From positions 62,001 to 126,000 of the forward strand of contig JAUIFE010000008.1 in the NCBI GenBank assembly GCA_030429565.1: a DNA stretch of 64,000 bases, read 5' to 3'. Below the pieces are notes generated by a model. It saw only the letters and a program-made list of their open reading frames with translations, was not told the origin of the DNA and searched no databases. This document shows, piece by piece, positions 54,801-63,200 of the stretch (positions are counted from its first letter, which is position 1; each line of letters begins with the position of its first letter). Source of the DNA: Holophagae bacterium. GTDB lineage: Bacteria; Acidobacteriota; Holophagae; Acanthopleuribacterales; Acanthopleuribacteraceae. Position numbers and translations under genes: made by a program.

Positions 54801-57800
54801 TTCAGCCGTAACCAGGCCCAAGCCGCCCAGACCGCCGGTGATTAGGTACACGCCGTTCGCGACGATGCGGTCTTCAATCCCGCGCATCTTTTGCGGTTGG
54901 TTGGCCTCAAAGCGTTGTTCCCAGCGCATACCGCTGCGGTAGGCGCACAGGTGGTTGCTCGGCTCGGACAGCACTTCGTCGTACAACAACTCGGCGAGGC
55001 GATCCAAATCGGCCGGCTCAATCGGCCGCTTGCGGCCAAAGCTCATCTGCTGAATCTGCGGCAACTCGATGTCGACGACGGCGCAGGTGACCTCGGGGAA
55101 TTCGTGTGGGATGACCTTGGCCGGCCCGAGCAGGGTCGTTTTCTCGGGATAAGCAAGGGTTTCACCTTGGACCTGACAGGAGCCGTTGGTAAACGCCAAC
55201 AGGTGCATGGGTCCAGTCATTCCTTCGCTGCTCATGGCTTTGGCCAAGAAGAACAGGCTGTAAAAACCGCGTTCTTGGTTGCGGTGGAAGAAACTCGAAC
55301 CGGGTCGGTACGTCTCCTCGGCGGTCAGCAGCCAGCAGTGAGCCACACGCGTCGGCCGGCGGCCGTGATTGATGAGGTCGCGCAACAGCTCCTCGTATTC
55401 CCGTTGACCGTGTTCCGGGGCCAGCAAGTAGTGGTTGTCGTCAACCTTGTGGAAGGTGTCGCCCTCGCGAATTTCGATGACTTCGTGGCCGCGTTGGCGC
55501 AACATCTCCCCAAAGCGGTCGCCGATGCCCGCATCGTCGAGGAAAACCAGCCAGGTCTGTGGACCGTCTTCCATGGGCGGCACCGGTTGACGTTTCTTCC
55601 ATACGGGTTGGAAATACCAATCCTCGCGCCGTTTCATTTTGAACAGGCGTTTGCTCGCATCGTCCTCGGCCAGTTTGATTTTGCCAGGCTCAATAAAGTA
55701 ACGGGCGTGGCGGAAAGCGTAGGTCGGCAGCGACAAACGGTGGCGGAAGCTGTCACCAAAGAGTTCTTTGAGATCGACAGCCAAGCCGGATGCCCACAAA
55801 CGGCCGCGTGCGGCCAGCAGGAAGGCACGGTCATCGACGATGTCGCGCGGGTGACGCAAGGTGTGTAGCACGTTGTTTTGGTTGGTAATGCCCGAGTGTT
55901 GTTTAACCAGCGAAACCAGCGTCCGGCCGGGCCCGACTTCCAAAAAGACGCGCCCTTTTTCTTCCAGTAAGGTGGTGACGCCGTCGGCGAAGTGGACGGT
56001 TCCGCGCAAATGGCTGACCCAGTATTCGGGGTCTTTGGCCTGCTCGTCGGTAATCCAGGTGCCACTGCGGTTGGAGATAAAGGGGATGGTCGGAGCGTTG
56101 AGTTTGATGGAACGCAGATAGTCGCCAAAGGGTTTGAGAATGCCTTCGAGCATGCGCGAGTGGGCGGCGATATCGATGGGCACGCGACGGGCTTCAATTT
56201 CCTTGGCCTCGAGGGCCTGCAAGAAGTGATCGAGTTCTTCGGCGGGGCCACTGACGACACAAAATTCGGGGCTGTTTATCGTGGCCAAATCGAGCGTGTC
56301 GGGCATCAGCTCCTTGACGGCGGCCGGCGCCAAACCGACGCTGATCATGCCGCCGCGAGGCACGGTTTCGAAGAGTTGGCCACGCAGGGTGACCAAACCA
56401 AGTGCGTCCTTAAAGGAAAAGACACCGGCGACGCAGGCGGCGGTGTTTTCGCCCAAGCTGTGGCCGATCAACGCCTTGGGTTCAATGCCCTGGTCGAGCC
56501 AGTACTGCGTGAGTGCGTATTGAACAATAAAAATCAGCGGTAATTGGACGGCTGGGCGCTGGTGCAAGGCGTCGATTTCATCGTCACGGTCGGCTTCGGC
56601 GAAGAACACGTCGTGCGGATCCCAGTCGACACCGTCCAACTTGGCCAGCAGCTTGAGGCCGCGGTCGATGTGTTTCTTGACGACGGGCTCGGCCTCGTAC
56701 AGGTCACGCGCCATGCGTGGATACTGGCAGCCGCCGCCCGCGTACATCAATACTGGTGAGGGCGTCGTCGGTTCGGCCGTGTGGGTGAAAATACGGCGCG
56801 TATCGCCGGCTTCGAGCACGGCAATCGCGTCCTCAACGTCTTTGACGGCAACGACGCGGCGCGTGTCGAAGGCTTTGCGACCCGCGATCAGCGTGTAACT
56901 GACATCGGCCAGGTCGGCGTCGGGATTGTCGCGCAACCAGCTCGCCAAGCGTTTGCCGTAGTCTTCCACGGCTGATTTGTTACGCGCCGACCAGGGCAAC
57001 AGGTAAAAAGGCGTATCGAATTCATCCGATGGATCCAATTCGGGCGCTTCCTCGACGATGGCAAAGGCATTGGTGCCGCCCACGCCCAGAGAGTTAATGC
57101 CGGCGCGGCGCGGTTCGTCGCCCTCCTGCCAATCCTGCAAGCTGTGGTTGACGTAAAACGGGCTGTTGTCAAAGTCGATCTCGGGGTTGGGTGCTTCCCA
57201 GTTAAGGCTCGGTGGCAGCTTCTTGTTCTGCAGTGCCATACACACCTTGTGCAAGCTGGCGACGCCGGCGGCGGTGTCGAGGTGACCGATGTTGGTTTTA
57301 ACCGAACCAATGCCGCAAAAACCCTTGCGTTTGGTTGAGGTGCGGAAAGCTTGGGTAAGGGCCGAAACTTCAATCGGATCACCCATCGGCGTGCCGGTGC
57401 CGTGGCACTCGATGTAGCTGACCTTGTCGGCCTCGAGGTTGGACACCGCCAGGGCTTCAGCAACCGCCGCCGCTTGGCCGTCGACACTGGGTGCCAAATA
57501 ACCGACCTTGGCTGAGCCGTCGTTGTTGATCGCCGAACCTTTGACAACCGCGTAAATGTGGTCGCCGTCGTCGAGCGCGTCGTCGAGTCGGCGCAACACG
57601 ACCACGCCGGCGCCGCTGCCGAAGACTGTGCCCTTAGAGCGATGGTCGAAGGCGCGACAGTGACCGTCGGGCGATAAGATCTCGTTTTCTTTGTAGTGGT
57701 AACCACGCCGGTGCGGCATGTCGATGGTGACCCCACCTGCAAGCGCCATGTCACATTCGCCGCTCAACAAACTCTGACAGCCTTGGTGCAAGGCGACCAA

Positions 57801-58382
57801 CGAGGTCGAACACGCCGTTTGAACGTTGATACTCGGGCCGGTCAGGTTGAAGCAATACGAGACGCGGGTGGCCAAGAAGTCTTTGTCGTTGCCGGTGTGG
57901 CGCAGCAAAAACATGCCGACGTTATCGACCAAGTCGGGGTTGGTCAACAGGTTGAACATAAAGTAGCTGCCCATGCCGCAGCCGCTGAAGACACCGATTT
58001 GACCGTCAAAATCGTCCGGCATGTGGGTCGAATCTTCCAGCGCTTCCCAGGCACATTCCAGGAAGTTGCGGTGCTGCGGGTCCATAATCGCCGCTTCTTT
58101 AGGACTGAACCCGAAAAACTCGGCGTCGAAGTATTCCATATCCTGCAAAACAGCGCAGGCTTTCACGTAATTGGCTTGCTTGAGCGTTTCGGCGCTGACG
58201 CCTTCGGCCATTAATTGCTCGTCGGTCAGAGGCAAAATGGACTCAATGCCGTGACTTAAGTTGTGCCAGTACTCCCTGATATTGCGGGCGCCGGGGTAAC
58301 GGCAGGCCATGCCCACAATGGCAATATCGTTTTCTCCCGCAATGTCCTGATCGTCTTTTTCGTCGTAGTCACGTTTTGTCAT
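51858..58382 (-). CDS. single-module type I polyketide synthase, KS-AT-KR-DH-ACP-TE
   Basis: This 2174-residue enzyme extends a chain by one unit, reduces and dehydrates it, then releases it. The ketosynthase (about 18-440) has Cys191 in QTACSTSL plus HGTGTPMGDP and NIGHLDTAAG. The acyltransferase has Ser642 in GHSLGE with AAHSRMLE at its specificity region. The ketoreductase (about 1175-1400) has ITGGLGGLG and Tyr1342 in DYVAANAF. The dehydratase has His1431 (LDQHRTLSGH, LVG in place of LPG) and Asp1602. The carrier protein has Ser1825 in GGHSL. The thioesterase has Ser1977 in GGFSGGG and His in VPGNHD. There is no enoylreductase. KR precedes DH, the reverse of the common order. The first 19 residues are strongly acidic. 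Confidence 0.95.
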   Translation of the reverse strand: MTKRDYDEKDDQDIAGENDIAIVGMACRYPGARNIREYWHNLSHGIESILPLTDEQLMAEGVSAETLKQANYVKACAVLQDMEYFDAEFFGFSPKEAAIMDPQHRNFLECAWEALEDSTHMPDDFDGQIGVFSGCGMGSYFMFNLLTNPDLVDNVGMFLLRHTGNDKDFLATRVSYCFNLTGPSINVQTACSTSLVALHQGCQSLLSGECDMALAGGVTIDMPHRRGYHYKENEILSPDGHCRAFDHRSKGTVFGSGAGVVVLRRLDDALDDGDHIYAVVKGSAINNDGSAKVGYLAPSVDGQAAAVAEALAVSNLEADKVSYIECHGTGTPMGDPIEVSALTQAFRTSTKRKGFCGIGSVKTNIGHLDTAAGVASLHKVCMALQNKKLPPSLNWEAPNPEIDFDNSPFYVNHSLQDWQEGDEPRRAGINSLGVGGTNAFAIVEEAPELDPSDEFDTPFYLLPWSARNKSAVEDYGKRLASWLRDNPDADLADVSYTLIAGRKAFDTRRVVAVKDVEDAIAVLEAGDTRRIFTHTAEPTTPSPVLMYAGGGCQYPRMARDLYEAEPVVKKHIDRGLKLLAKLDGVDWDPHDVFFAEADRDDEIDALHQRPAVQLPLIFIVQYALTQYWLDQGIEPKALIGHSLGENTAACVAGVFSFKDALGLVTLRGQLFETVPRGGMISVGLAPAAVKELMPDTLDLATINSPEFCVVSGPAEELDHFLQALEAKEIEARRVPIDIAAHSRMLEGILKPFGDYLRSIKLNAPTIPFISNRSGTWITDEQAKDPEYWVSHLRGTVHFADGVTTLLEEKGRVFLEVGPGRTLVSLVKQHSGITNQNNVLHTLRHPRDIVDDRAFLLAARGRLWASGLAVDLKELFGDSFRHRLSLPTYAFRHARYFIEPGKIKLAEDDASKRLFKMKRREDWYFQPVWKKRQPVPPMEDGPQTWLVFLDDAGIGDRFGEMLRQRGHEVIEIREGDTFHKVDDNHYLLAPEHGQREYEELLRDLINHGRRPTRVAHCWLLTAEETYRPGSSFFHRNQERGFYSLFFLAKAMSSEGMTGPMHLLAFTNGSCQVQGETLAYPEKTTLLGPAKVIPHEFPEVTCAVVDIELPQIQQMSFGRKRPIEPADLDRLAELLYDEVLSEPSNHLCAYRSGMRWEQRFEANQPQKMRGIEDRIVANGVYLITGGLGGLGLVTAEYLARRANAKLVLMSRSPLPPREEWSDWLERTPQFHRIHQRILKVQHLESLGAEVEIGVADVTDIDAMETVVEQAEKRFGRINGVLHTAGVLKDDLIPMKDQYSIEDVFTPKIHGTLMLDQLFADKQLDFMVLFSSTSSVVAPAGQIDYVAANAFLNAYAQSRQHLENRNTVAINWGIWNEVGMAMDSANRMAGQDDAGQDIAPCKHPLFETRATDERGITTITASYTTKSQWVLDQHRTLSGHAILVGTAYLEMARAALVERGETRRYEINDLYFFRPFYVPDDETKDMRLRLKPEEDEFALDIQSKRVFDDGRVGWETHMQARLIPHNPRKQTPLDIPEIRDRCGVDHEADADGIRTGQERFMKFGPRWRVLQEAWYGENEALGRLSLPKTFAEEQADYQHHPALLDLATGFAMNLIQGYKGTNQLWVPVNYRSVRFYGPLPRNVYSWVRNNGVNKADNETATFDITLCDENGQILFIAEAFSIKRLEGGPDFALAKPPSSSELEFESQTDDEGQRQLSPAEKLFRHNLSQGILPEEGTQALGHILAAEPTPQVIFSSLDLLKLIEQTEKATLEQEQEDESTKFERPELDSEFVAPRDDIEKTLATIWAELLGVQDIGIKDSFFDLGGHSLIAVRLFAKIKKAYQVEYPISVLFEAPTIEACADLIREVVGDADTAAADGEEREGGEAAAKKRRYKHLVAMHQGRGGTRTPFFLVAGMFGNVLNLRQLAHLIGVDRKFFGLQARGLYGDDQPHETFEEMARDYLEEIRTVQPEGPYMLGGFSGGGITAYEMAQQLKAEGEEVSLLVMLDTPIPHRPHLSRVDRSKIHLLNFQRQGFSYVKEWAEARYAWEIKKRQKAEQEQDQPEPVEQEPQQEVSFKSQEIEAAFYRALERYDLKNFDGTVKLFRPKLDKHYKVGSERYVSSEYEYVYEDNQWTPFVKQLDIFQVPGNHDSMVLEPAVRIMAAKLRRCIDEAEGRTAY

Positions 58383-59287
58383 GTCTCGGACCTCTTGTGT
58401 GTTCCATGGGTTCGTTCGTTTTAAAGCAGTGCCGGAAGCAACCTGAGCGGAGCGTGGCGATCAATGGAGAAAGCGCCTAGTGCCAATGTCGATCACCCCG
58501 AAGCGTGCGGTCGGTACCGAACTAAATCGGGCTCTTCAAAAAAAGCGTCGCGACAGGGGGTGAAACAGGCGAATTTTAGCCGTTTTGGGTTGTACGTCGC
58601 AAGCCGGGTTTTTCACATTCACGCCTCAGCCGCCTTTGGAAAGGGACAAGCTGTTGACGACAAAGGTCTTGTTTCGCTTCGAACCGGAAAAAACGAGCCC
58701 TGTCCGCACGGCGACGGTGTTTTCGCGCCAAAGCCGTCCCGGCCCGCTGTTGTGAACCCTGGGTAATGACGCGGAGTGGCAGAACGCTTTTTTTTACACA
58801 ACGCGGCGCACCTTTCAACCTTCCGGTTTTGGAAAAAACGGCACTGACAGCGATGAACACACAAGTTGCTGGTAGCTCGTCGGTTCTGCGTGGGGACGGG
58901 CCTCGCGAAGCGCCGAAACCTTTCGCGATCCCTGCGCTGAGGATGGCGACCGGCGCCAAATGCTCGCCACATCTCGGCAAGAAATGACGGTTAATCTCTT
59001 GCCGCGCTACGGCAAGCGCATTAAGATACAGTGAAGATCCTTGGCTTTTCCGGGTCTCCCTGCCGCCGATGATCCGTCCTCGGTGGGGTTGACGCCCACC
59101 CAATCGCGCCGCACACGTTTCTTTTTGGTCGTGTGCCGGCTCGCAGGCGATGGTTCAAAACACACCGCTGTCGCGCGACGACGGCCGGTGTTGGGTAGTT
59201 GGGTGATGGGTAGCGGCAATTGGGAATGAACTCGGGCGGGATCCCTGCATGACGCGCTGCGTCTGCATTAACAACAAGGGGATAACT
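58383..59287. other. 905-base divergent intergenic region in the biosynthetic locus
   Basis: This long gap separates the PKS start from the SDR start and likely holds the promoters and regulatory sites of the locus. ORFs within it have Arg/Lys-rich nonsense-like composition and no SD. A G-rich tract lies at 59193-59224. No regulator gene or RNA was recognised. Confidence 0.4.
59193..59224 (+). promoter_or_regulatory. possible G-quadruplex tract upstream of the SDR
   Basis: Four GGG runs at 59193, 59201, 59208 and 59222 have loops of 5, 4 and 11 bases. The tract ends 63 bases before the SDR start. Only two-layer or loosely stacked structures would be expected with the long last loop. Confidence 0.25.
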
Positions 59288-60136
59288 ATGAGGCATTTAC
59301 AGGGAAAACAAGCGCTCGTTACCGGTTCGGCACAGGGGATCGGTTTCCAAATTGCCAAACGATTGGGTCGTGAAGGCGCCCACTTGGTGCTGACCGACGT
59401 GAACCGCGCCAAGCTTGAAGAAGCCGGCGAAGCGTTGCGCTCATTGGGGATTGAGGTCGCAACCTACGTTTTGGACGTCACCAATCAGGAACAAATTTTG
59501 GCCGTTCGCGATCAAATCGTGAAAGAGGCCGGCCCGGTTCACGTGCTCGTCAACAACGCCGGTGTGGTCTTTGGCGGCCCCTTTCTCGAGGTCGACATGA
59601 AAAAACACGACCTCACCTATCAAGTAAACACCATTGGCGTCGCCGCTATGATGCACGCTTTCCTGCCGCAAATGCTGCAGCTCGAAGGGGCTCATATCGT
59701 CAATCTCGCCAGTGCATCCGGCTTTGTCGGATTGCCCTACGGCACCACCTACGCTTCTTCCAAATGGTCCGTCATCGGTTTGTCCGAATCTGTCCGCCTT
59801 GAGCTCAAGCACCTTGGCCACGACCATATTAAGGTCACCACTGTCTGTCCCAGCTACGTGAAGACCGGTATGTTCGAAGGCGTCAAAGCGCCAATGCTGA
59901 CACCTTTCCTGACGCCGGAAACCCTGGCTGACAAAGTTTTACAAGCCGTCAAAGACGACAGCACCATGGTGCTTGAACCGTTCTTGGTCAAGTTTGTGCC
60001 TTTTCTCAAGGGCGTGCTGCCCGGTTTCTTGTCCGACATGCTCGGCGATTTCCTCGGTGCTTCTACCTCGATGGGCTCCTGGCAAGGTCATGGCGGCAAA
60101 GGCGCCGTCATTCGTGAAGTGAAACGCGTTTCCTAA
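59288..60136 (+). CDS. short-chain dehydrogenase in the NRPS/PKS locus
   Basis: This 282-residue SDR has VTGSAQGIGFQIA, LTDVNRAK (Asp after strand 2, suggesting NAD(H)), NNAGVVFGG, catalytic Ser in LASASGF, and YASSKWSV with Tyr and Lys. A hydrophobic C-terminal part (FVPFLKGVLPGFLSDMLG) resembles SDRs acting on lipids or retinoid-like substrates. ATG 59288 has AAGGGG at 59276-59281. It lies between the PKS and NRPS genes but on the opposite strand, so it may act on the product or merely be inserted there. Confidence 0.9.
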   Translation: MRHLQGKQALVTGSAQGIGFQIAKRLGREGAHLVLTDVNRAKLEEAGEALRSLGIEVATYVLDVTNQEQILAVRDQIVKEAGPVHVLVNNAGVVFGGPFLEVDMKKHDLTYQVNTIGVAAMMHAFLPQMLQLEGAHIVNLASASGFVGLPYGTTYASSKWSVIGLSESVRLELKHLGHDHIKVTTVCPSYVKTGMFEGVKAPMLTPFLTPETLADKVLQAVKDDSTMVLEPFLVKFVPFLKGVLPGFLSDMLGDFLGASTSMGSWQGHGGKGAVIREVKRVS

Positions 60137-60156
60137 GCGCGGTCACCGCAAACGCA

Positions 60157-60196
60157 AAAAAAGGCGACGTGGGTGCTTCCCAGCGTCGCCTTTTTT
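60157..60196. terminator. bidirectional rho-independent terminator
   Basis: Arms AAAAAAGGCGACG (60157-60169) and CGTCGCCTTTTTT (60184-60196) are perfect. An inner TGGG/CCCA pair extends the stem with one bulged base. It ends both the plus-strand SDR and the minus-strand NRPS transcripts. Confidence 0.88.
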
Positions 60197-60245
60197 ATGA
60201 GCGGTTGTGCGAAGGCGAGACACACGCGGGTGCCTCGCTGCCCGG

Positions 60246-63200
60246 TTAACGCCGACGACGGCGGCGCTGCTGCATGCGTTCGCGGCGGCGTGCGGCGCGG
60301 TCCGCACTTTTCGCTACGTTCTCCGAGACACCGTCGCTGTTGAGGAAGTTCACCAACGCCTTAATGGTCGGGAACCGGTAGAGATCGGTCAACGCAATCG
60401 TGTGCTCGCTCAAGCGCTCGCGCATGGTGCGGTGCATGCGCACCACCAGCAGCGAGTGGCCACCGATATCGAAGAAGTTGTCTTCGACACCGACCTGCGC
60501 CACATTCAGCGTTTCCTGCCAAATTTCGGCGATTTGTGATTCCAATTCGCTTTCCGGCGCGACGAATTCGGCCTGCGACTTTTTGACCAAGGCTTCCGGT
60601 GCCGGCAGCGCTTTGCGGTCAATTTTTTTGTTGGGTGTATGCGGCAAGGCGTCCATTTCGACGAAGGTCGAAGGCACCATGTACTCCGGTAACTTGGAAC
60701 GCATCAAATCGCGCAATGCGTCTTCGTCCGGGGCCGGTTCGTGACTGGTGTAGTAGGCCACCAGGCGCTGATCGCCGGGGTTGTCCTCGCGCGCGATGAC
60801 CACGCCCTCAACCACACCCGCGTGGCTGTTGAGCACGGCTTCGATTTCGCCCAGCTCAATGCGGTAACCGCGAATTTTAACCTGGTGGTCGACGCGACCG
60901 AGGAACGCCATGATGCCGTCTTCACGCCATTTGGCCAAATCACCGGTGCGGTACATGCGCGCGTCGGCGTTGCCCACGAAGGGGTTTTTGACAAAACGTT
61001 CAGCCGTTAGCTCGGGACGATCCAGGTAACCGCGTACCACCCCTTCGCCGCCGATAAACAACTCGCCGGGAACGCCGATGGGCACCGGTTGACCGTGTCC
61101 ATCGAGCACGTACAACTGGGTGTTAGCAATCGGTTTACCGATGGGGATGCTGTCGACACCGGCTTCAACCCGTTGCGTCGATGACCAAATCGTGGTCTCG
61201 GTGGGGCCGTACATGTTGGTCACCGAACCTTGCACCAAACTGGTTAAGTCCTCGGCCAGCGCCGGCGGGAAGGCTTCGCCGCCAACCATCATGTGCTGCA
61301 GACTGCCCATCGCTTCCCGTGCTTCGTCGTTCATGAGCATCATCCGCGCCATCGACGGCGTACACTGCATGTGCGTCACTTGGTGACGGCTGATTTGCGC
61401 CGCCAGCGAGTAATCGGCACCGTCTTGGCCGATGGTTTCGTTGGCGCGTTCACGCACGTCTTTCAGCAACGGCAACATGCCCAGCACGTCCTCGGTGGGG
61501 ATGCCGAAATCGATGAGGGCCGCGATTTCGTCGACGCCGATTTCCTTCAGCTTGTTGACCATGTCGATACAGCGGTCGACCGTGCCGAACAGACCACTGG
61601 TTTCGAAGTAGCGCTCAAAGGCGAACTCCAAGACGCCGTCCATTTCGGCCTCGTCCAAACCGCCGAGGTCGATGTCGCTCAGGTTGGCGTTTTCTTGACC
61701 TTCGGGACGTTTGAAGGCCGGGAAAGCCCATGCGTAGTTTTTCACCAGGCTGACGGAGCTGCCCAGGTACTCCTTCATGGGGACGCGTACCTTTTCGAAA
61801 ACCTCGTCGTTGTCTTCGCCCACGAAGGTGTGCAACATCAGCGTGACCTTGCCGGATTTAGGATCGCGGCCGCATGCCTTCAGTTCCTCGCGGTAAATGC
61901 GAATCTTTTCGGCGACTTCTTCCACGCTTTGACCCAGCAGGTGGGTCAACACATTGGCGCCAATGCGTGCCGCGCGGCGATAGGTGTCGGGGTTACCCGC
62001 CGTCGTGATCCAAATCGGCAATTCTTTTTGGACCGGACGCGGTTGCGTGACGACTTCTACATCTTTACCGAGAACGCCGGCAAAGGCGACTTTTTCGCCA
62101 CGCCACAGTTGCTTCAGCGTTTCGATGCTGTCGAACATCTTGGCTTTGAAGTTTTCGTAGTTCTGTGGTTGCAGAATGAAGTCGTCTGGCTGCCAGCCGG
62201 AAGCTACCGCCAAAGCAGCACGGCCCTCGGACAAGTTGTCGATGACGGCCCACTCTTCAGCGACACGAATCGGGTTGTGCAGTGGTAAGACGCAGCTTCC
62301 CGAGCGAACACTGATGCGTTTGGTAATGGCCGCGACCGCCGCGCCGGTGACCGACGGGTTGGGGTAGGGGCCGCCGAACGCGTGGAAGTGCCGTTCCGGT
62401 GTCCAAACCGATTGGAAGCCGTTGGCGTCGGCGAACTTTGCGCCTTCCAACAGCAGGTGATATTTTTGGCGACCGGGACCGTCGTCGTTGCCCCAGTAGA
62501 ACAAGCCAAACTCCATGCCTTTGCCTGCGATCTTGGCCGAGGTCGGAGCATCGTTGCGGGTGCGGTCCAAGAACACGACCAACTTAAAGCCGCGCGCCAA
62601 GGTCCAGAACAGTTCGAGTACCGAGATATCGAAAGACAGACTTGTCACCGCCAGCCAGGTCCCGCCTTGGTCGTGGGGGATGCGGTCGTCCATGCCTTCG
62701 AAGAAGTTCACCACGTTACGGTGCTCAACCATCACCCCTTTGGGTTTGCCGGTTGAACCAGACGTGTAGATCACATAAGACATGTGCGCCGGCGTAACGC
62801 CTGAATTGGGATTGCCGTCGGCTTCTTGACTGATAATCGGCCAGTCGGCGTCGATACGCGTGACCGGCACGCGGTGCTCGGGCAAGGTTTCGGCTAAATG
62901 ATCCTGCGTAATCAACAGCTTAATTTTGCTGTCCTCGATCATGTAAGCCAGGCGGTCCGACGGATAGTCGGGATCCAGTGGCACGTAAGCGCCGCCTGCC
63001 TTGAGCGTGCCCATGATCGCCACAATCAAGTCGACTGAACGCGAGACGCTAATGCCGACCAAGGTGTCGGGACCGATACCGCGACCAATCAGGAAATGGG
63101 CCAACTGGTTGGCGCGCCGGTTCAACTCGGCGTAGCTGATTTCTTCAGCTTCAAAAACGACGGCTGTTTGATCCGGCGTTTTGGCAGCTTGCGCTTCGAA

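Noticed and set aside
58576..59103. 175-residue minus-strand ORF in the PKS/SDR intergenic region
   Set aside because: Its Arg/Lys-rich composition, lack of SD and lack of protein-like pattern indicate non-coding sequence.
61293..62288. 331-residue plus-strand reading frame antisense to the NRPS monooxygenase domain
   Set aside because: It is an antisense shadow; the opposite strand has clear domain motifs throughout.
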